DNA of 64,000 bases from Thalassovita mangrovi (lineage in GTDB: Bacteria > Pseudomonadota > Alphaproteobacteria > Rhodobacterales > Rhodobacteraceae), in assembly GCF_009857745.1 (NCBI RefSeq), contig NZ_WWEN01000002.1:310001-374000 (forward strand), read 5' to 3'. The notes under the pieces were generated by a model. That model was given only the letters and a program-made list of their open reading frames with translations, had not been told where the DNA came from and ran no database searches. The position numbers were made by a program, and so were the translations under genes. Shown here one piece after another: positions 1 through 7,208 of this stretch. Position 1 is the first letter of the stretch; each line of letters starts with the position of its first letter.

Positions 1-199
1 CCGCTGGGCCCGGCGCCCATCGCAGCGCACCACCCGCAGCGAGGAACAGTTGCTGGCGATGCGCAACAACAGCGGGCGGCGCGGCGTGATGATCGGCATC
101 TACGACGAAAACGACACCCCGCTGGAGCTGACCGTCAAATACCGGGGCCGCAAGGCCGCCAACCACAAGCCCAGCCACGGCAAGCGCGCGGAGGAATAG
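1..199 (+). CDS. C-terminal end of an unrecognised protein (5' truncated)
   Basis: An open frame enters from the window edge (codons begin at base 2) and ends at TAG 197-199, giving the last 65 residues. The visible tail is very basic, rich in Arg, Lys and Asn, with a short hydrophobic strand (VMIGIY) followed by an acidic turn and a lysine/arginine-rich end. I do not recognise the family. It lies on the same strand as the phenylacetate operon but is separated from it by about 245 bp holding a probable operator region, so it is probably a separate transcription unit. The frame rests only on codon continuity and base composition. Confidence 0.5.
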   Translation, partial: RWARRPSQRTTRSEEQLLAMRNNSGRRGVMIGIYDENDTPLELTVKYRGRKAANHKPSHGKRAEE

Positions 200-277
200 G
201 CCCCCTTCCCCGCAGCAGCGTACCGGATCGCAAGCGGTCCGGGGACCTGCTGCGCCCTTCCCTCCCGCAACTGCTGA

Positions 278-357
278 AATCACACCGCGCAAGGCGCCTC
301 GGCAATTCGCCGCCCAATTTACGTTACCGAATATCAATCACACCAATTATAACGTAA
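278..357. promoter_or_regulatory. Candidate operator region of the phenylacetate (paa) operon
   Basis: Two copies of AATCACACC (278-286 and 336-344; GGTGTGATT on the other strand) lie 58 bp apart. The second copy sits between perfect 8-bp inverted arms, TTACGTTA at 319-326 and TAACGTAA at 350-357. The known E. coli PaaX site is a 15-bp sequence built around TRTGATT, and a paaX gene ends this operon. Assigning these repeats to PaaX is therefore reasonable but inferred, because I see only the core match. The ACGT-centred arms could instead belong to a second regulator. The operon's first start codon is at 445. Confidence 0.45.
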
Positions 358-444
358 CATTTTCCTTGCCCCGAATCGCGCCGCGAAGTATCCCGACCAC
401 ACGGTCGGCTTTGATCCGCGACCGGAGGAGGAGAAAGGAACCCC

Positions 445-1647
445 ATGAACGCCTATATCTGCGATGCCACCCGGACCCCGATCGGCCGTTACGGCGGTGC
501 TCTTTCGTCTGTCCGGACCGACGATCTGGCCGCCGCGCCCATCGCCGCGCTGATGGCCCGCAACCCGCAGGTGGACTGGGCCAGCCTTGACGACGTGATC
601 TATGGCAGCGCCAACCAGGCGGGCGAAGACAACCGCAACGTGGCGCGCATGGCCGCCCTTCTGGCCGGGCTGCCGGTCGATGTGCCGGGCACCACGGTGA
701 ACCGTCTTTGCGCCAGCGGAATGGACGCCGTGGGCATGGCCGCGCGGGGCATCCGGGCGGGCGATTACGACATGGCAATCGCAGGCGGGGTCGAAAGCAT
801 GAGCCGCGCGCCCTTCGTGATGCCCAAGGCGGAAGCCGCCTTCACCCGCGCCAATGCCGTTTACGACACCACCATCGGCTGGCGTTTCGTGAACCCGAAG
901 ATGAAGGCGACCTACGGCATCGATTCCATGCCGCAGACCGCAGATAACGTCGCCGCCGATTACAATATCAGCCGCGAAGACCAAGATGAATTCGCCGCCC
1001 GTTCGCAGGCCCGCTGGGACGCGGCGCACAAGGCTGGGCTGTTCGACGCCGAAATCACCCCGGTTTCGGTGCCGCAGCGCAAGGGCGATCCGATCATCGT
1101 CGACACCGACGAACACCCCCGCCCCGGCACCGATGCCGCGAAACTGGCCAAGCTGCGCGGCGTCAACGGCCCCGACCTCAGCGTCACCGCAGGCAACGCC
1201 TCGGGCGTCAATGACGGCGCGGCGGCGATCCTGCTGGCCAGCGAAGCGGCGGCGGAAAAGAACGGCCTGACCCCGATGGCCCGTGTTGTGGCGATGTCGG
1301 CGGCGGGCGTCGAACCCCGCATCATGGGCATCGGCCCGGTGCCCGCCACCCGCAAGGTGCTGGCGCGCGCGGGCCTGACCATCGACCAGATGGATGTGAT
1401 CGAACTGAACGAAGCCTTCGCCGCACAGGGCCTTGCCACCCTGCGCGAACTGGGCGTCGCCGACGACGCGCCCCATGTGAACCCCAATGGCGGCGCCATC
1501 GCCCTGGGGCACCCCTTGGGCATGTCGGGCGCACGTCTGGTTCTGACGGCGGCTTACCAATTGCAACGCACCGGCGGGCGCTACGCGCTTTGCACCATGT
1601 GCGTCGGCGTCGGTCAGGGCGCGGCCCTGATCATTGAGCGCGTCTGA
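445..1647 (+). CDS. pcaF: 3-oxoadipyl-CoA / beta-ketoadipyl-CoA thiolase
   Basis: 400 aa, full length for a thiolase. It cleaves 3-oxoadipyl-CoA (and 3-oxo-5,6-dehydrosuberyl-CoA in phenylacetate breakdown) with CoA to succinyl-CoA and acetyl-CoA. The three catalytic signatures are present: NRLCASG with the acyl-accepting Cys at about residue 89, [10 protein letters not shown] with His at about 356, and CVGVGQG with the second Cys at about 386. The ATG at 445 follows a purine-rich GGAGGAGGAGAAAGGA ribosome site. The gene is first in the operon, 19 bp ahead of paaA, which favours the phenylacetate role; the name paaJ would be equally valid. A plain acetyl-CoA acetyltransferase is less likely given the neighbours. 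Confidence 0.93.
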   Translation: MNAYICDATRTPIGRYGGALSSVRTDDLAAAPIAALMARNPQVDWASLDDVIYGSANQAGEDNRNVARMAALLAGLPVDVPGTTVNRLCASGMDAVGMAARGIRAGDYDMAIAGGVESMSRAPFVMPKAEAAFTRANAVYDTTIGWRFVNPKMKATYGIDSMPQTADNVAADYNISREDQDEFAARSQARWDAAHKAGLFDAEITPVSVPQRKGDPIIVDTDEHPRPGTDAAKLAKLRGVNGPDLSVTAGNASGVNDGAAAILLASEAAAEKNGLTPMARVVAMSAAGVEPRIMGIGPVPATRKVLARAGLTIDQMDVIELNEAFAAQGLATLRELGVADDAPHVNPNGGAIALGHPLGMSGARLVLTAAYQLQRTGGRYALCTMCVGVGQGAALIIERV

Positions 1648-1666
1648 GTTAACGGGAGGACCCAAC

Positions 1667-2659
1667 ATGTATGCACAGATGGTCAAATCCACCGGCGAAG
1701 GGGTGAAGGATCGCGACGCGATGTCCCCCGAGGAAGCCGCGTTTCAGGACAAGGTCGATGCGGATATCAAGATCGAACCGCGCGACTGGATGCCCGAGGG
1801 CTATCGCAAGACGCTGATCCGCCAGATCGGCCAGCACGCCCATTCCGAAATCGTCGGGCAATTGCCCGAAGGCAACTGGATCACCCGCGCCCCCACGCTG
1901 GAACGCAAGATGATCCTCTTGGCCAAGGTGCAGGACGAGGCGGGCCACGGGCTTTACCTCTATTCCGCCGCCGAAACGCTGGGCGTCACCCGCGACGAGC
2001 TGACCGAGGCGCTGCTGTCGGGCAAGATGAAATACAGCTCGATCTTCAACTACCCGACCCTGACCTGGGCCGATATCGGCGCGGTCGGTTGGCTGGTCGA
2101 TGGCGCGGCGATCATGAACCAGGTGCCGCTGCAGCGGACCTCCTACGGCCCCTACAGCCGCGCGATGATCCGCATCTGCAAGGAAGAAAGCTTCCACCAG
2201 CGCCAGGGCTACGACATCATGATGAAGATGGCCCAGGGCAGCGAGGCGCAGAAGAAGATGGCGCAGGATGCGCTGAACCGCTTCTGGTATCCGTCGCTGA
2301 TGATGTTCGGCCCCTCGGATGCCGAAAGCGTCCATTCGGCCCAGTCGATGGCGTGGAAGATCAAGATCAACACCAATGACGAGCTGCGGCAGAAATTCGT
2401 CGACCAGACCGTGCCGCAGGCCGAATATCTGGGCCTGACCGTTCCCGACGAGAACCTCAAGTGGAACGAGGAAAAGGGCGGTTACGATTTCAGCGAACCG
2501 GACTGGAGCGAATTTTTCGACGTGCTGAAGGGCAACGGCCCGTGCAACCACGACCGGCTGAACGACCGGGTCAAGGCCTGGGAAGACGGTCAATGGGTAC
2601 GCGACGGGCTGCTGGCCCATGCCGAAAAGAAGGCCGCGCGCAAGGTCGCAGCGGAATAA
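1667..2659 (+). CDS. paaA: 1,2-phenylacetyl-CoA epoxidase, catalytic subunit A
   Basis: 330 aa. This is the di-iron catalytic subunit of the PaaABCE multicomponent monooxygenase, which epoxidises the ring of phenylacetyl-CoA. The ferritin-like iron ligands are visible as two ExxH motifs: EAGH at residues 91-94 and ESFH at 174-177. The start at 1667 is chosen because GGGAGGA stands 6 bp before it; the frame stays open upstream to 1634, but that part overlaps the thiolase 3' end and has no ribosome site. It is second in the operon and followed 16 bp later by paaB. Soluble cytoplasmic enzyme. Confidence 0.96.
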   Translation: MYAQMVKSTGEGVKDRDAMSPEEAAFQDKVDADIKIEPRDWMPEGYRKTLIRQIGQHAHSEIVGQLPEGNWITRAPTLERKMILLAKVQDEAGHGLYLYSAAETLGVTRDELTEALLSGKMKYSSIFNYPTLTWADIGAVGWLVDGAAIMNQVPLQRTSYGPYSRAMIRICKEESFHQRQGYDIMMKMAQGSEAQKKMAQDALNRFWYPSLMMFGPSDAESVHSAQSMAWKIKINTNDELRQKFVDQTVPQAEYLGLTVPDENLKWNEEKGGYDFSEPDWSEFFDVLKGNGPCNHDRLNDRVKAWEDGQWVRDGLLAHAEKKAARKVAAE

Positions 2660-2675
2660 GGGTAGGAGAAGACAG

Positions 2676-2960
2676 ATGAAACACGAATGGCCCCTTTGGG
2701 AAATCTTCATCCGCGGTCAGCACGGCATGAGCCACCGCCATGTCGGCAGCCTGCACGCGCCGGATGCCGAAATGGCGATCAAGAACGCCCGCGACGTCTA
2801 TACCCGCCGCAACGAAGGCGTATCGATCTGGGTGGTCGAGGCGCGCCACATCACCGCCACCGCTCCGGGCGAAAAGGGCCCGATGTTCGAACCGTCGGAA
2901 AGCAAGGTCTACCGCCACCCGACCTTCTTCGACATCCCCGACGAAGTGGGGCACATGTGA
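2676..2960 (+). CDS. paaB: 1,2-phenylacetyl-CoA epoxidase subunit B
   Basis: 94 aa, the normal size for PaaB, the small subunit that bridges PaaAC heterodimers in the epoxidase complex. The opening (KHEWPLWEIFIR) and the block around residues 20-60 containing GSLHAPDAEMAIKNARDVYTRR are typical of the family. The ATG at 2676 follows GTAGGAGAAGACAG. The stop TGA at 2958-2960 shares its last base with the paaC start, so translation of the two is probably coupled. No metal or cofactor ligands are expected or seen. Confidence 0.96.
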   Translation: MKHEWPLWEIFIRGQHGMSHRHVGSLHAPDAEMAIKNARDVYTRRNEGVSIWVVEARHITATAPGEKGPMFEPSESKVYRHPTFFDIPDEVGHM

Positions 2961-3727
2961 TGGCCGGCGTGGACAAGGATATGCTGGCCCAGTTCCTGCT
3001 GCGGATGGGCGACAACACGCTGATCCTCGGCCACCGGGTGTCGGAATGGTGCGGCCATTCCCCGGTGCTGGAGGAAGACATCGCGCTGGCCAACACCGCT
3101 TTGGACCTCTTGGGCCAGACCCAGCTCTGGCTGGGCTACGCGGCGGAGGTGATGGGAGACGGCAAGACCGCCGACGATCTGGCCTTCCTGCGCGACGCCT
3201 GGGATTTCCGCAACTTGCTCTTGGTCGAACTGCCCAACGGCGATTTCGGCCAGACCCTGATGCGCCAGTTCCTGTTCGACGCCTTCCATTCGGTGCTGCT
3301 GGGCCGCCTGCTGCAGTCGAGCGACCAATCGGTGCGCGAGATCGCCGAGAAGGCCAGCAAGGAAGTCGCCTATCACGTCGAACGCTCCGCCGATACGGTT
3401 GTGGGCCTTGGCGACGGCACCGAGGAAAGCCATGCACGGATGCAGGCGGCGCTCGATCTGCTGTGGCCCTATGTGGGCGAAATGTTCGCCAGCGACGATA
3501 TCGACCGCGCGATGGCGGCGGCGGGCGTGGCGCCCGACCCGGCCGGGCTTCGCGACGAATACGACGCGCTGGTGGGCAAGGTGATGGCCGAGGCGACGCT
3601 CAGCATCCCCGACAGCAGCTTCGCCCATAAGGGCGGGCGCACCGGTGCGACGCATACCGAGCATCTGGGCCATCTTCTGTGCCACATGCAATGGCTGCAA
3701 CGCGCCTATCCCGGGGCAAACTGGTAA
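2960..3727 (+). CDS. paaC: 1,2-phenylacetyl-CoA epoxidase, structural subunit C
   Basis: 255 aa, ferritin-like partner of PaaA. In the known epoxidase PaaC has no active di-iron centre and supports PaaA and the reductase docking surface. Recognisable segments are LLRMGDNTLILGHRLSEW-like residues near the N terminus (here with HRVSEW), NTALDLLGQ and the KEVAYHVERS helix. The start at 2960 overlaps the paaB stop by one base (TGATG). The next gene is 65 bp away, with a strong hairpin in the gap, the only sizeable break among paaA to paaE. Confidence 0.95.
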   Translation: MAGVDKDMLAQFLLRMGDNTLILGHRVSEWCGHSPVLEEDIALANTALDLLGQTQLWLGYAAEVMGDGKTADDLAFLRDAWDFRNLLLVELPNGDFGQTLMRQFLFDAFHSVLLGRLLQSSDQSVREIAEKASKEVAYHVERSADTVVGLGDGTEESHARMQAALDLLWPYVGEMFASDDIDRAMAAAGVAPDPAGLRDEYDALVGKVMAEATLSIPDSSFAHKGGRTGATHTEHLGHLLCHMQWLQRAYPGANW

Positions 3728-3734
3728 GGGGTCC

Positions 3735-3765
3735 GGGGGCGTTTTCCGACCCGGCAAACGCCCCC
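3735..3765 (+). other. Intra-operon hairpin between paaC and paaD
   Basis: A perfect 10-bp stem, GGGGGCGTTT (3735-3744) and AAACGCCCCC (3756-3765), with an 11-nt loop. No T-run follows, so it is not a standard intrinsic terminator. It could stabilise the upstream paaABC transcript or mark a processing point that sets the subunit ratio. A related stem with a GCGTTTCC core occurs at 37416-37438. Confidence 0.5.
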
Positions 3766-3792
3766 GCCCTCACCGATTGACGGTATGAACCG

Positions 3793-4254
3793 ATGACACA
3801 TCCAACCACTGAACAGGTTTGGGACTGGCTGCACCAGGTGCCCGATCCCGAGATCCCGGTGATTTCGCTCACCGATCTGGGCATCATCCGCGATGTCGCC
3901 TGGCAGGGCGACACCTGCGTCGTCACCGTCACGCCGACCTATTCCGGCTGCCCCGCCACCAGCATCATCAACCTCGATATCGAAACCGCCCTGCGCGGCC
4001 ACGGCATCGACAAGATCGAGCTGCGCCGCCAGCTTTCCCCGGCCTGGACCACCGACTGGATGTCGGAACAGGGCCGCAAGAAGCTGGAAGACTATGGCAT
4101 CGCCCCGCCGCAACCGGCGGGCGGCCCCACCCGCTGCCCGCATTGCGGCGGCACTCATCTGGAAAAGCTCAGCCAGTTCGGCTCGACCCCGTGCAAGGCG
4201 CAGTGGCGCTGCAAGGACTGCCTGGAGCCTTTCGAATATTTCAAGTGCATCTGA
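3793..4254 (+). CDS. paaD: Phenylacetyl-CoA epoxidase maturation protein (MIP18/DUF59 family)
   Basis: 153 aa. The N-terminal two thirds is a DUF59/MIP18-like domain as found in iron-sulfur assembly factors, containing the DPEIPV and TYSGCPAT segments. The C-terminal 40 residues hold two CxxC pairs (CPHC and CKDC) suited to bind zinc or an Fe-S cluster. In the paa pathway PaaD is required for active epoxidase and is thought to help build a cluster. The start has almost no Shine-Dalgarno sequence. Instead a three-codon frame, ATG AAC CGA TGA (3785-3796), ends on the paaD start codon, which might couple translation. Next gene 11 bp downstream. Confidence 0.93.
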   Translation: MTHPTTEQVWDWLHQVPDPEIPVISLTDLGIIRDVAWQGDTCVVTVTPTYSGCPATSIINLDIETALRGHGIDKIELRRQLSPAWTTDWMSEQGRKKLEDYGIAPPQPAGGPTRCPHCGGTHLEKLSQFGSTPCKAQWRCKDCLEPFEYFKCI

Positions 4255-4265
4255 GGAGGACGCAG

Positions 4266-5342
4266 ATGGCGCGCTTTCACGATCTGGAAGTCACCGATAT
4301 CCGCAAGACCATCCGCGACGCGGTGGTCGTCACCCTGAGCCCGGTCAACGGCGCGGCGGGCGAATTCGATTTCACCCAAGGCCAGTACCTGACCTTCCGC
4401 CACGATTTCGACGGCGAGGAATTGCGCCGGTCCTATTCGATCTGCGCCGGCAAGGATGACGGCGTGCTGCAGGTCGGCATCAAGCGGGTCGACGGCGGCG
4501 CCTTTTCGACCTGGGCCAATTCCGAACTGAAGGTCGGCGACCTGCTGCAGGCGATGCCGCCGATGGGCGGGTTCCACACCCCGATCGATCCCTCTGCCGC
4601 CAAGCACTACCTGGGCTTCGCCGGCGGGTCGGGCATCACCCCGGTGCTGTCGATCATCAAGACCACGCTGGGGCGCGAACCGCAGTCCAGCTTCACCTTG
4701 GTCTATGCCAACAAGGCGGTGAACACGATCATGTTCCGCGAGGAGCTGGAGGACCTGAAGAACACCTATCTGGGCCGGTTCAACGTCATTCACGTTCTGG
4801 AAACCGACGCGCAGGACATCGACTTGTTCACCGGTCTGGTGACGGAAGAAAAATGCGCCCAGCTGTTCGATACCGGCTGGATCGATATCGAAAACGTCGA
4901 CACCGCCTTCATCTGCGGTCCCGAGCCGATGATGCTGGGCATCGCCAAGGCGCTGCGCGAACACGGGCTGGACGATAGCCAGATCAAGTTCGAACTCTTC
5001 GCCTCCGCGCAGCCCGGCCGGGCCAAGCGCAAGGCCGTGGCGACGGGCGATGCCGCTTCGACGGACACCATCACTGCTGCGATCACGCTGGACGGGGCGA
5101 CCCGGACCATCACCATGGGCAAGGATCAGTCGCTGCTCGACGCGGCGCTGGAAAACGACATCCAGGCCCCCTATGCTTGCAAGGCGGGGGTCTGCTCGAC
5201 CTGCCGTTGCAAGGTGCTGAAGGGCGAGGTGGAAATGATGACCAACCACGCGCTGGAAGACTACGAGGTGGAAAAGGGTTATGTTCTGTCGTGTCAGTCC
5301 TACCCCGTGACCGCCACGGTGGAGGTCGATTACGACCAGTAA
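4266..5342 (+). CDS. paaE: Phenylacetyl-CoA epoxidase reductase subunit
   Basis: 358 aa, electron-transfer component passing electrons from NADPH to the PaaA di-iron site. Three domains are evident: an FAD-binding barrel with RRSYSICAG, an NAD(P)-binding fold with GGSGITPVLS, and a C-terminal plant-type [2Fe-2S] ferredoxin domain with CKAGVCSTCRCKV and a fourth Cys in VLSCQSYP. The ATG at 4266 follows GAGGAGGACGCAG, which also overlaps the end of paaD. The frame stays open further upstream, but that part runs antiphase over paaD and is not coding. Confidence 0.96.
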   Translation: MARFHDLEVTDIRKTIRDAVVVTLSPVNGAAGEFDFTQGQYLTFRHDFDGEELRRSYSICAGKDDGVLQVGIKRVDGGAFSTWANSELKVGDLLQAMPPMGGFHTPIDPSAAKHYLGFAGGSGITPVLSIIKTTLGREPQSSFTLVYANKAVNTIMFREELEDLKNTYLGRFNVIHVLETDAQDIDLFTGLVTEEKCAQLFDTGWIDIENVDTAFICGPEPMMLGIAKALREHGLDDSQIKFELFASAQPGRAKRKAVATGDAASTDTITAAITLDGATRTITMGKDQSLLDAALENDIQAPYACKAGVCSTCRCKVLKGEVEMMTNHALEDYEVEKGYVLSCQSYPVTATVEVDYDQ

Positions 5343-5360
5343 ACCAGTAAGGGGGCGACC

Positions 5361-6122
5361 ATGCCGTCCGAAATGAACATCGATGACTACCTTGCCCAAG
5401 GCGGTGTTCTGACCAGCCCGGACAATGTGCCGCCCCGTTACCGCGCCGAATTGCTGCGCATCCTGACCAGCTATGTCGATTCCGTGCTGGCCGGGGCGGC
5501 GGGGCTGACCGAGCTGATCAATTTCGCCCCCGGTATCCGCGAACGCGTCGCCTCGGCGCGGGTGGTGATGGAAATGAACCAGAGCGCCGAAAAGGTGCTG
5601 AAGGTCATGGGTGAATTCGGCGCCGATACCGACCGCTATGTCGGTCGCCACCCCTGGGCCAACCGGCTGGCCCGCACCGCCGAAATCGGCGGTGCGCGGA
5701 TCGAGAAGGATTTCCGCCTCGCGGTCTACAACTACCCGCTGCGCGGCTGGTGCGACGGGGTGATCCACAACCTGCTGATGAGCCGCGCCGCCTTGTGCCA
5801 GGTCAGCGACCTGTGCCGCATGTCCTATCAGCCCGGCGCCGACGCCTTCCGCGACATAGCCCCGGTGATCGAGGGCCATATCGCGCTGGCCGATGCCGGG
5901 GTGCCGATCTGCCAGGCCACCGGCGACGCCGGGGCTCTGCAGGGATATGTCGATTACTGGTGGCCGCGCATCGCGCTGATCTTCGGCAGCGAGGAAACCG
6001 AGCGCGAACAGAACAGTTTCAGCATGGGCTTGAAACACACCAGGAACCTCGCGCTGCGGCAGCAATGGGCCGAGGAGTGCGAAACCGCGCTGGCCGATTT
6101 CGGCCTGACTCCGCCGCAATAA
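5361..6122 (+). CDS. PaaA-like ferritin-fold protein with degenerate di-iron site
   Basis: 253 aa, 18 bp after paaE. By eye it lines up with PaaA over most of its length: AP...R before the first metal helix, SYxP before the second, and WxP...FGxxExE after it. Where PaaA has EAGH it has EMNQ (residues 71-74). Where PaaA has ESFH only the His seems kept (EGH, 171-173, with the Glu shifted). It therefore probably belongs to the PaaA/PaaC superfamily but lacks an active metal centre, as PaaC does. It could be a structural or regulatory subunit of the epoxidase. This is alignment by eye, so subfamily and function are uncertain. Confidence 0.6.
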   Translation: MPSEMNIDDYLAQGGVLTSPDNVPPRYRAELLRILTSYVDSVLAGAAGLTELINFAPGIRERVASARVVMEMNQSAEKVLKVMGEFGADTDRYVGRHPWANRLARTAEIGGARIEKDFRLAVYNYPLRGWCDGVIHNLLMSRAALCQVSDLCRMSYQPGADAFRDIAPVIEGHIALADAGVPICQATGDAGALQGYVDYWWPRIALIFGSEETEREQNSFSMGLKHTRNLALRQQWAEECETALADFGLTPPQ

Positions 6123-6155
6123 CCGCCCCACTGTCCTGCCTTGAACCGAGCCTCC

Positions 6156-6956
6156 ATGCCCCTCCCCGATTTCCAGAAAAACCTCGACCGGCTGCTTGAT
6201 TGCGGCCAGCTGAAAGTGTGGTCGATGGTGGTCACCGTCCTCGGTGATTTCAGCGAAAACCGACCTGTGCGGATCAGCGGCCGGGTGCTGGACCTGCTGG
6301 TCGGGCGACTGGGCATCACCAACCAGGCGCTGCGCGTGGCGCTGCACCGGCTGCGCCGCGATGGCTGGATCGAGGCGGAAAAGGAAGGCCGGACCTCGAA
6401 TTATTTCCTAACCGAACGGGGCTGGTCGATGACCAGGGCGGTGCGTCCGATCATCTATGGCGATGCGGTGGACCGCTCGGCACCGGTCTGGATGGCGATC
6501 GCGCCGCCGCAGCTGAGCGCCGCCGAGATTTCCGATGCCCTGCCCGGCGATGCCGTCACCGTGTCGAACCGCACCGCGATCCTGGCCGGATCGCCCGACC
6601 CGCTGGGGCCCGATTGGCTGATCACCGATTTCAGCGCCACCGGATTGCCCGGCTGGGTGCAGAGCCAGCTTTGCGGTGACGAGTTGCGTGCCGCCTACAC
6701 GCTGCTGGCGCGCCAGGCCCGGGCGCTGACCCTGCCGCCCGAGGCCGATCTGCTGGACCGCACCGTGCTGCGGCTGCTGACGCTGCACCAGTGGCGCCGC
6801 CTGCGGCTGCGCCACGGGCCGCTGCCCGACCTGCTGCTGCCGCCCGACTGGGCGGGCGCGCAGGCGCGGCAGGCGGTGCTGGAGGTGCTGAGCGCCCTGC
6901 CCCGCCCGTCGCTGGCCGATCTGCAGGCGGCGTATGAGCGGGAAAACGGCGGCTAG
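6156..6956 (+). CDS. paaX: PaaX-family transcriptional regulator of phenylacetate catabolism
   Basis: 266 aa. The N-terminal winged-helix domain includes a recognition-helix region, ITNQALRVALHRLRRDGW, followed by the wing EKEGRTSNYFLTERG. The middle and C-terminal parts fit the PaaX family. In E. coli PaaX represses paa operons and is released by phenylacetyl-CoA. As last gene of the operon it would give negative feedback, and its likely target lies at 278-357. The ATG at 6156 is preferred over an in-frame TTG at 6141; neither has a strong ribosome site, so low expression is likely. Confidence 0.9.
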   Translation: MPLPDFQKNLDRLLDCGQLKVWSMVVTVLGDFSENRPVRISGRVLDLLVGRLGITNQALRVALHRLRRDGWIEAEKEGRTSNYFLTERGWSMTRAVRPIIYGDAVDRSAPVWMAIAPPQLSAAEISDALPGDAVTVSNRTAILAGSPDPLGPDWLITDFSATGLPGWVQSQLCGDELRAAYTLLARQARALTLPPEADLLDRTVLRLLTLHQWRRLRLRHGPLPDLLLPPDWAGAQARQAVLEVLSALPRPSLADLQAAYERENGG

Positions 6957-6972
6957 CCCTTTCAGGCGAGAA

Positions 6973-7116
6973 GCCGGGCCAGCGCCAGTCCGCGGGGTGG
7001 CGCTGCCAACCTCTGAACATGGCAGTTTATGCCAGCCAGACCCGTGCGTCCCATCAGCGGCAGAACGAACCCCTCGTAAGCGCCAGCCCGTCCGAGCGGA
7101 CTGGCGCTGGCCCGGC
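6973..7116. repeat. Dispersed intergenic element, copy A, bounded by 21-bp perfect inverted repeats
   Basis: The left arm 6973-6993 (GCCGGGCCAGCGCC...) is the exact reverse complement of the right arm 7096-7116. The right part can also fold on itself (GCGCCAG near 7080 with CTGGCGC near 7101), so alternative structures compete. A second copy lies at 51544-51685 with identical arms, a similar interior (GGCGCTGC, CATGGCAGTTTAT) and a similar right flank (GGCCTNCGGCCTTGT). Both copies lie between convergent gene ends. It encodes no transposase and could be a MITE-like remnant, a bidirectional terminator or a structured RNA. Confidence 0.85.
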
Positions 7117-7154
7117 GGCCTGCGGCCTTGTCCCGGGCCGGGCCTTCCCAAACG

Positions 7155-7184
7155 AAAAAGGCGCCGGGTTTCCCCGACGCCTTT
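7155..7184 (-). terminator. Rho-independent terminator of icd
   Basis: Read on the minus strand: GGCGTCGGG, loop GAAA, CCCGGCGCC, then TTTTT. The stem is 9 bp with one G-T pair and a GNRA loop, 25 bp after the icd stop codon. Confidence 0.85.
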
Positions 7185-7208
7185 CCAAGCTCTTATAACC
7201 GATCAGCC

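Noticed and set aside
334-1692. 452-codon minus-strand open frame opposite pcaF
   Set aside because: Antisense shadow produced by high GC codon bias; composition is low-complexity His/Arg/Gly/Ala, no ribosome site, no domain, and it covers a textbook thiolase gene.
4155-6347. 730-codon minus-strand open frame opposite paaE and the PaaA paralogue
   Set aside because: Shadow frame without start signals; the plus-strand genes have clear motifs and ribosome sites.
7021-7140. Short open frames within the dispersed element (encoding e.g. RADWRWPGG)
   Set aside because: They arise from the inverted-repeat arms, lack ribosome sites and differ between the two copies outside the arms.
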